A stretch of DNA of 64,000 nucleotides, taken from positions 6,624 to 70,623 of the forward strand of contig PMWT01000151.1 in NCBI GenBank assembly GCA_003166025.1. The letters are read 5' to 3'. The notes beneath the pieces are model-generated. The model was given only the letters and a program-made list of their open reading frames with translations. It ran no database searches and had not been told where the DNA came from. Position numbers and translations under genes: made by a program. This document shows, in pieces, positions 9,484 to 21,634 of the stretch (positions are counted from its first letter, which is position 1; each line of letters begins with the position of its first letter). Source of the DNA: Acidimicrobiaceae bacterium. GTDB taxonomy: Bacteria > Actinomycetota > Acidimicrobiia > Acidimicrobiales > Palsa-688.

Positions 9484-11151
9484 ATGGCTGAGCTGAACAT
9501 CAACGCCGCCGATATCGCCGAAGTCCTCCGGCGCAACCTGGAGAACTTCACGCCCGGGGTGACGGGCGAGGAAGTGGGGCGCATCCGCGAGATCGGTGAC
9601 GGGATCGCACGGATCACGGGGTTGCCCAATGTCGCTGTCAACGAGTTGCTCGAGCTCGAGGGAGGCGTCACCGCCCTGGCCCTCAACCTCGACGAAGACT
9701 CCATCGGCGCCGTCATCCTCGGCGAGACGGGCGCTCTTCAGGAAGGACAGCTGGCACGAGCGACGGGACGCATCCTGTCGGTACCGGTCGGCGACAACTT
9801 GCTCGGGCGGGTGGTGGACACCCTGGGCCGTCCCCTTGACGGTCTCGGCCCCATCACCACGCACGAGACCAGGCGATTGGAGGTGCAGGCCCCCGGGATC
9901 ATCTCCCGCCAGCCCGTGAAGGAGCCTCTCCAGACCGGGATCAAGGCCATCGACTCAATGACCCCCATTGGGCGGGGCCAGCGGGAGCTGATAATCGGCG
10001 ACCGCAAGACCGGCAAGACCTCGATTGCCGTCGATACCATAATCAACCAGGCGGGCCAGGGCGTTAAGTGCATCTATGTGGCCATCGGCCAAAAGGGTTC
10101 GACGGTCGCCCAGACGGTCGACACCCTGCGCTCTCACGGGGCCATGGAGTACACGGTCGTCGTCAACGCCCCGGCGTCCGACCCGGTGCCCTACAAGTAC
10201 CTGGCCCCATATGCCGGCTGCGCCATGGGCCAGCACTGGATGGAGCATGGCGAGAGCGCCTTGATCGTCTACGACGACCTCTCCAAGCAGGCCGAGGCCT
10301 ACCGGACGCTGTCGTTGTTGCTGCGCCGTCCGCCAGGGCGGGAAGCATACCCGGGGGACGTCTTTTACCTGCACAGTCGCTTGCTCGAACGCGCGGCCAA
10401 GCTCAATGACGAGCTCGGGGCCGGATCCATGACGGCGCTGCCCATTGTCGAGACGAAGGCCGGTGACATCTCCGCCTACATTCCGACCAACGTGATCTCG
10501 ATCACCGACGGGCAGATTTTCCTCGAGACGGACCTGTTCTATGCCGGGATCCGGCCCGCCATCAATGTCGGGCTGTCGGTGTCACGGGTGGGCGGGGCGG
10601 CTCAGATCAAGGCCATGAAGTCGGTGTCTGGCGCTTTGAAGATCAACCTGGCGCAGTACCGGGAACTGCAGGCCTTCGCCACGTTCGGGTCCGAGCTCGA
10701 CCGGGTCTCCAGGGCCCAGCTCGATCGCGGCGCTCGGCTCACCGAGCTGCTCAAACAATCGCAAAACTCGCCGGTGCCCGTCGAGGAGCAGGTCGTCGCC
10801 ATTTTTGCCGGGACCAACGGGTTGGTGGACGACCTCGCCGTGGAAGACGTCCGCCCCTTCGAACTGGCCCTGGTCCAGCACCTGCGGGCCAACCGGGCCG
10901 ACCTTTTGGAGCATATCCGCACTACCAGGGAGATGCCGCCCGCCGGCGAGCTCGAAGAGGCGATACGCGAGGTGAAAAAAGGCTTCAAGACCATAGACAA
11001 AGCGACGAAAGACGACGGGGCCACTGAAGACGGGGGCACGCAGGACGAGGCCTCAGAAGATCAGCAGGATGCCAGTGCCGCCACGCCCGCGGGCGCCGCC
11101 CCTCAAACACCAGCACCGGGGCCGGCCGCTGGGACGGGCGGAGGAGCCTAA
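9484..11151 (+). CDS. atpA: F1 ATP synthase subunit alpha, with acidic/Ala-Pro C-terminal extension
   Basis: [10 protein letters not shown]-loop, [20 protein letters not shown] at 9484 in frame within ORF 9298..11151. Confidence 0.97.
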   Translation: MAELNINAADIAEVLRRNLENFTPGVTGEEVGRIREIGDGIARITGLPNVAVNELLELEGGVTALALNLDEDSIGAVILGETGALQEGQLARATGRILSVPVGDNLLGRVVDTLGRPLDGLGPITTHETRRLEVQAPGIISRQPVKEPLQTGIKAIDSMTPIGRGQRELIIGDRKTGKTSIAVDTIINQAGQGVKCIYVAIGQKGSTVAQTVDTLRSHGAMEYTVVVNAPASDPVPYKYLAPYAGCAMGQHWMEHGESALIVYDDLSKQAEAYRTLSLLLRRPPGREAYPGDVFYLHSRLLERAAKLNDELGAGSMTALPIVETKAGDISAYIPTNVISITDGQIFLETDLFYAGIRPAINVGLSVSRVGGAAQIKAMKSVSGALKINLAQYRELQAFATFGSELDRVSRAQLDRGARLTELLKQSQNSPVPVEEQVVAIFAGTNGLVDDLAVEDVRPFELALVQHLRANRADLLEHIRTTREMPPAGELEEAIREVKKGFKTIDKATKDDGATEDGGTQDEASEDQQDASAATPAGAAPQTPAPGPAAGTGGGA

Positions 11152-11155
11152 GCCC

Positions 11156-13557
<2,402 letters not shown>

Positions 13558-13563
13558 GCAACT

Positions 13564-13830
13564 TTGGCTACGACGCAGGTGGAGCTGGTCACGCCGAGCG
13601 GGATGCTGTACTCGGGGCAAGCCGACATGGTGGTGTGCCGCACGGCCGGCGGGGACATAGCTTTCCTCGCCAACCACATGCCCTATGTGGGGGCCCTGGA
13701 GCCCCATCCCCTGCGTATAGTGCACCCCGGGGGGGGTGCCGACGAGCTTCGGTTCGAGGTGGAGGGCGGCTTCGTCGAGGTCAACGACAACCGCGTCATC
13801 ATCCTTTGCGACGCCGCTGAGCCCAGCTAG
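13564..13830 (+). CDS. atpC: F1 ATP synthase subunit epsilon, short form (88 aa, beta-sandwich domain only)
   Basis: VELVTPSGMLYSGQADMVVCRTAGGDIAFLANHMPYVGALEPHPLRI; stop directly after the beta-sandwich. Confidence 0.93.
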   Translation: MATTQVELVTPSGMLYSGQADMVVCRTAGGDIAFLANHMPYVGALEPHPLRIVHPGGGADELRFEVEGGFVEVNDNRVIILCDAAEPS

Positions 13831-14812
13831 TGCCACCTCTGCCCCGGCCGGGCCCAGCGGGGCCCGCCGCCACCGCCTGGGGGTAGCTCTTGTCCTGGAC
13901 GCCCCCCTCGCGTACGAAGTGCAAGGTCTGCGCCGGGCCCTCGGGGACGGGTCGCTCCAGCGCATCGCTCCGCACCTGACCCTGGTGCCGCCGGTCAATG
14001 TTCGTGCCGGCGCACTGGACGAGGCCGTGGCCGTGCTGCGCGCGGCCGCCTCGGACCAGGGAGGCACGCTCGAGCTCGACCTCGGACCGGCCGGCACCTT
14101 CCTGCCGTTGAACCCGGTGGTTTTCCTGGACGTCAACGGGCCCGGGCTCGCTGATCTGGCTCGGCTCCACCGGGCCGTCCGGGCCGGCCCTCTGCTGCGT
14201 GAGGAGCGTTGGCCCTGGAAGCCGCACGTCACTCTCTGCGACGAAGCACCGGTCGAGCGCGCCGTCGCTGCTGCCGCCGCCCTGAGCGAGTACCGGGCGG
14301 CGCTGTCTTTCGACCGCGTCGTGCTCCTGCAGGAGACCGAGAGGCGCTGGCTGCCTGTCGCCGATGCCTGCCTGGGCCGGGCGGCGGTCGTAGGGCGGGG
14401 CGGGCTCGAACTCGAGATCACCGCGGGCCGTCTTCTAGGCCCGGACGCCAGGGCCATGCTCGAGCGTCAAGATGAGGCCCTAGGGGTCGTCGGGGCCTTG
14501 CCGGCGGCAGGCCAGCCCGGTGCTGTTCAGAGCGATGGCCCCGGACAGGTTGTGCTCACCGGCCGCCGGGACGGAGCTGTGGTGGGCGTGGCGGTGTCAT
14601 GGGCCGAGCCGGGCCCCGGCGGCCGGGTGCACGTCCTCGTGCTGGTCGACGCGGCGAGCCGGCGTCAGGGTGCGGGCCGTGCCCTGCTGCTCGCTCTGGA
14701 GGCCGGCCTGCGCCACCGTGGCTGGGCCATGGGCCGGGCCCGGGGCCACGGACCTGCGGCGTTCTTCGCCGCTTGCTGCGCCTGGGGCAGCCACTTCGAG
14801 CCCGCCGGCTGA
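13817..14812 (+). CDS. 2H phosphoesterase (2'-5' RNA ligase-like) fused to GNAT acetyltransferase-like domain
   Basis: Two HxTx motifs (PHLTLVPP and PHVTLCD); C-terminal RRQGAGRALLLALE GNAT acetyl-CoA-binding motif. Start codon uncertain (CTG at 13817 or elsewhere; no ATG/GTG/TTG in frame near the atpC stop). Confidence 0.7.
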   Translation: MSPASATSAPAGPSGARRHRLGVALVLDAPLAYEVQGLRRALGDGSLQRIAPHLTLVPPVNVRAGALDEAVAVLRAAASDQGGTLELDLGPAGTFLPLNPVVFLDVNGPGLADLARLHRAVRAGPLLREERWPWKPHVTLCDEAPVERAVAAAAALSEYRAALSFDRVVLLQETERRWLPVADACLGRAAVVGRGGLELEITAGRLLGPDARAMLERQDEALGVVGALPAAGQPGAVQSDGPGQVVLTGRRDGAVVGVAVSWAEPGPGGRVHVLVLVDAASRRQGAGRALLLALEAGLRHRGWAMGRARGHGPAAFFAACCAWGSHFEPAG

Positions 14813-14920
14813 AGCCCTTAGGCGGCGCCGGCTGCACTCGCCAGCGGTGCCGATGCCCGGCGTGAAGGGGGCCTCCGCCCGGGCTCGGCCCCTGTGGGCG
14901 AACACCAGGGGCCCTGTACT

Positions 14921-16552
14921 GTGTCCACAGTGGCGACCGCAGTTACGCCCGCTCCCAGTGTCCTCGCGCCGGGAAAGCCGCAGCCCGGGGCCGGTTGGCG
15001 CCAGTGGCGGCCTCGGCTTCCCGAGCGGGGCTTGGCGCGCCTGGGCATGCTGGTGGCGGGGGCCGTGGTGGCGGCCGGTGTAGTGCTCAGGTTCATCGCC
15101 CCCAACGGCCTCTGGCTGGACGAGGCGCTGTCGGTCAACATCTCCCGGTTGCCCCTCCAACAGATACCGGGAGCGCTGGTCCAGGACGGCTCGCCGCCCC
15201 TCTACTACTTGATGCTCCACTACTGGATGCTCGCTTTCGGCCAGGGCGAGGTGGCGGTGCGGGCGCTGTCGGGCATCACCTCTGTCGTCACACTGCCCTT
15301 CCTGTGGGCGGCCGGCAAGCGAGTGGGCGGGAGGCCGGTGGCGTGGGCGGCACTACTGCTGGGGGCCAGCTCGCCGTGGGCGGTCTACTACGGCACCGAC
15401 ACCCGCATGTACTCGCTCATGGCCCTGGAGGCGCTTCTTTGGTACCTCTCCATCCGCCGGGCGGTGGAGCTCCCGAGCCGGGGCCGCCTGATCTGCGTGC
15501 TCGTCCTCACGGCGGCGTTGATGTACACCCACTACTGGGATCTCTACCTCGTGGGCATCGGCGCCTTATGGGCGTTGTGGCGCGCCGTGGTCGAGGCCCG
15601 CCGGGGCGTCGTGCCGCCGGGTGCCTACCCCCGGGCGGCCCGCAAGGTGCTGCTCGCCATGGTGGCAGGCGGCGTGCTGTGGTTGCCGTGGTCACCGGTG
15701 TTCATCTTTCAGGCCCTGCACACCGGCACGCCGTGGACGAGCCCTCCCGGGCCTCAGGACCTGCTCTTGGTGTTCGGCTACTTCGGCGGCGTGGGGGGTT
15801 GGGGCGAGCTCCTCACCTTCATTCTCTTTGCCCTGGTCGGCTTGGCCCTGCTGGCGCGGCCCGGTCCGAGGTCGACCAGCGTGGTCCTGGAAATGAAGGT
15901 GCAGCCCCGGTCGGCGCTGGTGGCGTGGTTGGTCATGGGGGCCCTCGGCGTGGCCGTGGTCGCCGGCCTGTTGACCGGGGCGGCGTTCGACAGCCGTTAC
16001 ATAGGCGTGGTTTTCCCCCTCTTCGTGCTGCTCTGCGCACTGGGCCTGACGGCGTTCAGCTCCCGCGCCGTCACCTCGGTCGTGCTCGCCGTCGCCTGTG
16101 TGGCCGGCCTCTTGTCCGCCCAGTCGTGGAACTCCCAGCCCCGCACCCAGGCTGTACAGGTAGCCGCCGTGCTCAACGCCCAGGCGCAGCCGGGCGACAT
16201 GATCGTCTACTGCCCGGACCAATTAGGCCCGGCGGTAGACCGCCTCCTCACCGTGCCCGACGTCACCGAGCTGACCTATCCCCGCATGATGGGACCGCAG
16301 CGCATCGACTGGATCGACTACGCCGCCACTATCCAGAACACCTCCCCCGCCACGGTGGCGCGAGAGACCGTGTCCCAGCTCAACCCCGGGAGCACGCTGT
16401 GGCTGGTGTGGCGCAACGGCTACAAGGTGTTCGGGAGCAGCTGCGGAGACCTGGCCAACTGGTTGGAGATGTACCACCCCGGCGGTGAGACGGTCATGAG
16501 CCAGAACCTTAACTACTACGAGCCGGAAAACCTCGTACGCTTCCCGAGCTGA
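14921..16552 (+). CDS. Polytopic membrane glycosyltransferase (GT39/ArnT-like, GT-C fold)
   Basis: LWLDEALSVNISRLPL...DGSPPLYYLMLHYWMLAFGQGEVAVRALS; many TM helices. Confidence 0.85.
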   Translation: MSTVATAVTPAPSVLAPGKPQPGAGWRQWRPRLPERGLARLGMLVAGAVVAAGVVLRFIAPNGLWLDEALSVNISRLPLQQIPGALVQDGSPPLYYLMLHYWMLAFGQGEVAVRALSGITSVVTLPFLWAAGKRVGGRPVAWAALLLGASSPWAVYYGTDTRMYSLMALEALLWYLSIRRAVELPSRGRLICVLVLTAALMYTHYWDLYLVGIGALWALWRAVVEARRGVVPPGAYPRAARKVLLAMVAGGVLWLPWSPVFIFQALHTGTPWTSPPGPQDLLLVFGYFGGVGGWGELLTFILFALVGLALLARPGPRSTSVVLEMKVQPRSALVAWLVMGALGVAVVAGLLTGAAFDSRYIGVVFPLFVLLCALGLTAFSSRAVTSVVLAVACVAGLLSAQSWNSQPRTQAVQVAAVLNAQAQPGDMIVYCPDQLGPAVDRLLTVPDVTELTYPRMMGPQRIDWIDYAATIQNTSPATVARETVSQLNPGSTLWLVWRNGYKVFGSSCGDLANWLEMYHPGGETVMSQNLNYYEPENLVRFPS

Positions 16553-16671
16553 AACCCGACTGAGTAATCCGGTGCCACCTGGCCCGCGGCCCTGCTGAAG
16601 CGGCAGAATGGGTGGTCGGCCCGGCCGGCCGCGCGCTGGTGCCCGAACCGTAACCTTGCAGGAGCGAACCC

Positions 16672-18243
16672 TTGCCCGTTTCATCTCAGCCCGAGAACCC
16701 GCCTGAGCCGCCCGAGCCCCTCGGTGACGCGCCGAGCAGGCAGGCGGACGACGTCGTCATCATCGGAGCGGGACCGGCCGGTCTCACCGCCGCCTACGAG
16801 CTGGGCCGCCTGGGCAAGATCTGCACCGTCCTGGAGGCCGACGACGAGGTTGGCGGCATATCCCGCACGACCGAGCGCGATGGCTGGCGGTTCGACATCG
16901 GGGGTCACCGCTTCTTCACCAAGGTCAAGGTCGTCGAGGATTTCTGGCACGAGATCCTGCCCGGGGAGGAGTTCATGCTCCGGCCCCGCCTGTCACGCAT
17001 CTACTACCGGGGCAAGTACTACGACTACCCGCTCAAACCGTTCAATGCGCTGCGCAACTTGGGCCTGGTGGAGTCTTTGCGCTGCGCCGGCTCCTACGCA
17101 TGGGCCCGAGCCCACCCGCCCAAGGACCAGGGCACTTTCGAGGGCTGGGTGGCGGCGAGGTTTGGGTGGAGGCTCTACCGGCACTTCTTCAAGACCTATA
17201 CCGAGAAGGTGTGGGGTTACCCCGGCTCGCAGCTCCAAGCCGACTGGGCCGCGCAACGCATCAAGAACCTCAACCTCTTCACCGCCGTGAAGAGCGCCCT
17301 TTTCCCGAAGAAAGGCCAGCGCGAGATCACCACCCTCATCGACCAGTTCGAGTACCCCCGCCTCGGTCCGGGCATGATGTGGGAGCGCTGCCGGGACAGG
17401 GTCGAAGCGGCCGGCTCGAAGGTGCACATGCGGGCCATGGTCAACCGCGTCCGCCACGAAGGCGGTCGTGCCGTCGCCGTCAGCTCCGTGACCGACGGGG
17501 CGGTCACGGAGCACCAGGCCAGCGCCGTGATCTCTTCCATGCCGCTTTCGGCGCTGGTGAGGGCGTTGGACCCTCCGGCTCCCCCGGAGATCCTGGCCGC
17601 CGCCGACGACCTCAATTACCGGGACCACATGACGGTTGCATTGGTGGTGCCCGAGATGGCGAGCTTTCCCGACAACTGGGTCTACGTGCACGATCCCACG
17701 GTGCGCATGGGACGGATCCAGAACTTCGGCCGCTGGTCCCCCTACATGGTGAAAGACGGCCGCACCTGCCTGGGCCTCGAGTACTTCGTTTTTGAGGGCG
17801 ACGACCTCTGGTCGATGGCGGACGACGACCTGGTCGAGATGGGCAAGCGCGAGATCGGCGCCCTCGGGCTAGTGGACCCGGCCACCGTCGAGGCCGGTTA
17901 CGTGGTGCGCATGCCCAAGGCGTACCCCTACTACGACGCGGACTACAAACGGAACGTCGAGACTTTGCGCGCCTGGTTGGATGCCAACGTGGCCAATGTT
18001 TATCCTGTTGGACGCAATGGGATGCACCGCTACAACAACCAGGACCACTCCATGTACACAGCCATGCTGACGGTCGAGAACCTCATGGGAGCGTCCCATG
18101 ACGTATGGTCGGTCAACGTCGAAGAGGAGTACCACGAAGAGATGAAGGCCACCGGGCCGGGTGCCCCGCAGGGCCCCGCCGGCGCGGGTTCGGGCCGCGA
18201 TGCTCCCGTACTGCCCAAGAGAGCGAAGGCGGGAGCGGCGTGA
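16672..18243 (+). CDS. FAD-dependent oxidoreductase (UDP-galactopyranose mutase/amine oxidase-like)
   Basis: DVVIIGAGPAGLTAAYELGRLGKICTVLEADDEVGGISRT; DIGGHRFFTK. Confidence 0.88.
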   Translation: MPVSSQPENPPEPPEPLGDAPSRQADDVVIIGAGPAGLTAAYELGRLGKICTVLEADDEVGGISRTTERDGWRFDIGGHRFFTKVKVVEDFWHEILPGEEFMLRPRLSRIYYRGKYYDYPLKPFNALRNLGLVESLRCAGSYAWARAHPPKDQGTFEGWVAARFGWRLYRHFFKTYTEKVWGYPGSQLQADWAAQRIKNLNLFTAVKSALFPKKGQREITTLIDQFEYPRLGPGMMWERCRDRVEAAGSKVHMRAMVNRVRHEGGRAVAVSSVTDGAVTEHQASAVISSMPLSALVRALDPPAPPEILAAADDLNYRDHMTVALVVPEMASFPDNWVYVHDPTVRMGRIQNFGRWSPYMVKDGRTCLGLEYFVFEGDDLWSMADDDLVEMGKREIGALGLVDPATVEAGYVVRMPKAYPYYDADYKRNVETLRAWLDANVANVYPVGRNGMHRYNNQDHSMYTAMLTVENLMGASHDVWSVNVEEEYHEEMKATGPGAPQGPAGAGSGRDAPVLPKRAKAGAA

Positions 18244-19727
18244 GCAATAAGGTCTGGTTCTGCGCTAGGTGCGGGTACGAGGTCAATAGCCGGGGCCGCT
18301 GTCACAGCTGCGGAGAGAGGTTGGTAGCCTCGCCCTTGCCCGAGCTCGAGTCCGGGCCCGAGGACGACGAAGTCGGTTACCGGCTCGACCTATGGGACGA
18401 CGAGACCCGGGGCCGCCTCATCCAGGTGCTCATTTCTGCCGGTACCCGTCATCGCTTCGAAGAGGAAGAGCTTGTCATTCTGGCTGCCGACGAAGCCAGG
18501 GTCGACAGGATCGTGGCCCAAGTCACGGGCGCGTTGGCGGACGACGACGAGGATGAGGACGACGAGGGACTGGGCCGGGGGGGCACGAACACGGGCGAGA
18601 ATGTCGCCCGAGACCTTTACGACGCGGCAAAGGTGCTGCGTGATGACCCCACGGACATGCAGGCTGACGTGGCCCTGGGGGAGTCTTCGGCCGCCGTTTT
18701 CGCGGCTGATTCCCTTCCTGACCTCGACGAGGACCAACTCGCCGCCGTGGGCCGCGTCACCCGTCGGTTGCTCGGGGCCCTTGGGGCCGACGAGGCCCTA
18801 GAGGACGAGATACGCCACCAGGCTGAGGTCCTGTGCCGGCTGCTCGCCCCCGCCGCGGGCGAGGCCGAGCTGGCCGCGGAGATCGAGCGGGCGCGGCAGC
18901 GGCTCGAGGCCGGGGCCAAGCAAAAGAGAAGGCCGGTCGCCCTCCCTCGGTCCCCGGTCACCCCGGGCGGGGAGATGGGCGAGGCGGCGCTTGTCGCCAC
19001 GACGGTGCCTGGCGAGACGGTGCTTGGCGCGACGGTGCCCGGCGGTGAGGTGGACGGCGGCACGGACGGGGGCGTCGGCACGGACGGGGGCGTCGACAAC
19101 ATTGCCGTCCCGGCGCAAGCCGCGGACCTGCCGGCGGGAGCTGTCATCGCGGCGGCGTCTGCGCCGCCGCTGGACCTGGCCTCCGGCGCCGACGACAACT
19201 CCGAGGACGGGTCGTTCGACGCGGGGACGGACGGGGAGGAGAGCGAAGTCGAGGAAGACGAGGAGGAGGAGGATACTGGAGAGCTCGTCTACGAGCTGGT
19301 AGAGTGGCTGCCCGAACAGAGGGTCGAGCTGTCCGCCCTGCTTGAGGGGGCGGGCATCGCCTATTCCTGGGACGGGGCCGACCTCACCATCGCCGAAGAG
19401 CACGAGGCTGAGGTCGATGGGCTCTTCGAGCAGGTCCATGGGGCGCTGGACGACGATGACGAAGCCCGTTACCGGTCCATCGAGGAACTTTTCGGAGCTG
19501 TGGACCGCTTGGCCAACGACCCCGGCAGTGAGGAGCGTCGCACTGGCTTTCTCGAGGCCGTGGGAGCGGTGGAGCTGCCCACACCGGTGGGGGTGGACGA
19601 CGCGTACTGGTGGCGGGTCCGGAGCCAGGGCCACGTCGTGGTCGCCGCCCTGGACCACCAGGCCCGCAACGAGGAGATTTCGAGAGAGGCGGCCCTGTTG
19701 GCCGAGATGCTTCACGAGATGGTCTGA
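18240..19727 (+). CDS. Zinc-ribbon protein with internally duplicated alpha/beta plus helical module separated by acidic low-complexity linkers
   Basis: GTG at 18240 overlaps the upstream stop; CARCGYEVNSRGRCHSCGERL; two similar ~55-aa segments. Confidence 0.82.
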   Translation: MSNKVWFCARCGYEVNSRGRCHSCGERLVASPLPELESGPEDDEVGYRLDLWDDETRGRLIQVLISAGTRHRFEEEELVILAADEARVDRIVAQVTGALADDDEDEDDEGLGRGGTNTGENVARDLYDAAKVLRDDPTDMQADVALGESSAAVFAADSLPDLDEDQLAAVGRVTRRLLGALGADEALEDEIRHQAEVLCRLLAPAAGEAELAAEIERARQRLEAGAKQKRRPVALPRSPVTPGGEMGEAALVATTVPGETVLGATVPGGEVDGGTDGGVGTDGGVDNIAVPAQAADLPAGAVIAAASAPPLDLASGADDNSEDGSFDAGTDGEESEVEEDEEEEDTGELVYELVEWLPEQRVELSALLEGAGIAYSWDGADLTIAEEHEAEVDGLFEQVHGALDDDDEARYRSIEELFGAVDRLANDPGSEERRTGFLEAVGAVELPTPVGVDDAYWWRVRSQGHVVVAALDHQARNEEISREAALLAEMLHEMV

Positions 19728-19730
19728 CGC

Positions 19731-20318
19731 TTGAGCCGGTGGGGCTTACTGCTCGCCCCGGGAGCGTCTGCCGGCCGGGACCAACCTGGGCTGGTGGCCA
19801 TCGACGACGCGGTTGCCGCCCTCGGCGCGACAGTGCGCCGGATCGATTTTCCTTACCGGCTGGCGGGCCGGCGTGCTCCTGACCGACCGGATGTCCTCGT
19901 AGCCACCGTGGTAAGGGAGGCGAGGTCTCTGGCCGACGAGGCCGGCATTGCCCCGGGGCGGATTTTCGTGGGCGGAAGGTCCATGGGCGGGCGCATCTGC
20001 TCGATGGCCGTGGCGGCAGGGATGTCGGCCGCCGGCTTGGTGTTGGTTAGCTACCCTTTGCACCCCCCCGGCCGGCCCGACCGGCTGCGCACCGAGCACT
20101 TCGGGTCCCTCGACGTGCCGTGCCTGTTCGTGTCCGGTACGTCCGACGCTTTTGCCCCGCCGACGGAGCTGGAAGCGGCTCTGGCCGCCATTCCCGGGCC
20201 GGTAACGGTGCGATGGCTGGAGGGTGGGGACCATGGGCTCCGTCGCCGTGACGGCGAGGCGGCCGAGGCTGTGGCGTCCTGGTTGGCGGGGCAACCTCTG
20301 ACCAGCTCGGCGCCCTGA
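19731..20318 (+). CDS. Alpha/beta hydrolase (dienelactone hydrolase/TEX30-like)
   Basis: FVGGRSMGGRICSMAV nucleophile elbow, GTSDAFAPP, GGDHGLRR catalytic His region; TTG start. Confidence 0.8.
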   Translation: MSRWGLLLAPGASAGRDQPGLVAIDDAVAALGATVRRIDFPYRLAGRRAPDRPDVLVATVVREARSLADEAGIAPGRIFVGGRSMGGRICSMAVAAGMSAAGLVLVSYPLHPPGRPDRLRTEHFGSLDVPCLFVSGTSDAFAPPTELEAALAAIPGPVTVRWLEGGDHGLRRRDGEAAEAVASWLAGQPLTSSAP

Positions 20319-20349
20319 CGGGCCGGTCGAAAATGCTCTGTCGAAGGTA

Positions 20350-21531
20350 TTAAGTGGAGGGCTGAGCGGGCTCGGCGCCGAAGGAGCGGTAGAGGTCGGC
20401 GTAGGCGGCGGTGGCCTCCACGAGCTGGCTGACGGCGGCCCACTCGTCAATCCCGTGAGCCTGAGCTATGTCGCCAGGGCCGCAGACCACGGCGGGGATG
20501 CCGCCCTGGTTGCGGACGAACCGGGCGTCCGTGGTGAACGACATCCCGATGGTGGGCGTGGGGCGGCCGGTCACGCCGGTTACGCACTGCCTGACCAGCG
20601 TCGCGAAGGGGTGGTCGGCGCTCATCTCGCTGCCCTCGCCGTAATCATGGACCACGATGTCGTACTGGCCCGCGCCCAATCCGAGGCTGTCAATGCGTTG
20701 GCGCAACCCGTCGACGGCCTCGTCGAGGCTTATCCCGGGAAGTAGCCGGCGGTCAAAACCGAGGCGGGCTTGCTCGGCGACGACGTTGAAGGCGCTGCCA
20801 CCCTGAAAGGTGCCTACATTGGCCGTCGGCTGGCCCAGGAGAGGATGGTCCGGGCCGCCGAAATCGGCCGCGTGCAGGGCGAGAGCAATCTGAGCACCGA
20901 TCTCGACGGCAGAGACGCCTTCCCGGGGCCGGCTGCCGTGCGCCGGCTGACCCTTGATGAGGATCTCCCCCTGCAAGAGCCCCCGCTCGGCCACGCAGAC
21001 GGCGAGAGAGGTGGGTTCGGGGACCAGGCAGGCGTCGCCCTGGATGAGCCCTGACTCAAGCAGGACGCGGGTGCCGAGCGCCCCGCCCCGTTCCTCGTCG
21101 GCCACGAACTGGAACACGATGTCGCAGGCCGGCTCATGGCCCGCGGCCTTGAGGGTGGCCAGCGCGCAAATGGCCGCCGCCAGCCCCCCTTTCATGTCGG
21201 CGCTGCCCCGCCCGTAGAGCCGACCGTCGACCACCGAGGGCCGGAACGGGTCGGAGGACCAGCGCTCGGGCACGGCCGGCACCACGTCGGTATGGCCGTT
21301 GACGATCAGGGTAGGACGGGCCCCGCGGTCCCCCCCGTCGGGCAGCCGGGCTACGAGGGACAGCCGCCCCGGGGCGGGCTCGACCTCCGTCCAGGACGGC
21401 TTCCAGGGGGCCAGGGCGCCCCGCAGGACAGCAGCAACGGCCGCCTCGTTGCCCGGGGGGTTGGGGGTGCCCACCGCGATCAGGGCGCGGGCCAGGTCGA
21501 TGAGCCGCTCGACGTCGACATGTTCCTGCAC
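20350..21531 (-). CDS. M20-family metallopeptidase (ArgE/DapE/acetylornithine deacetylase-like)
   Basis: NGHTDVVPA, GRGSADMKGGLAA, ADEERGGALGT. Confidence 0.92.
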   Translation of the reverse strand: MQEHVDVERLIDLARALIAVGTPNPPGNEAAVAAVLRGALAPWKPSWTEVEPAPGRLSLVARLPDGGDRGARPTLIVNGHTDVVPAVPERWSSDPFRPSVVDGRLYGRGSADMKGGLAAAICALATLKAAGHEPACDIVFQFVADEERGGALGTRVLLESGLIQGDACLVPEPTSLAVCVAERGLLQGEILIKGQPAHGSRPREGVSAVEIGAQIALALHAADFGGPDHPLLGQPTANVGTFQGGSAFNVVAEQARLGFDRRLLPGISLDEAVDGLRQRIDSLGLGAGQYDIVVHDYGEGSEMSADHPFATLVRQCVTGVTGRPTPTIGMSFTTDARFVRNQGGIPAVVCGPGDIAQAHGIDEWAAVSQLVEATAAYADLYRSFGAEPAQPST

Positions 21532-21634
21532 CCAACCGAGACTAGGCCGAACTTACGGCGGTTGGACTAAGGGCTGGCTGCGCCGCTTAGGTGCGGGGAA
21601 GACGTCGAACGGGCCGAGCTCTACCCGGTGTTGT

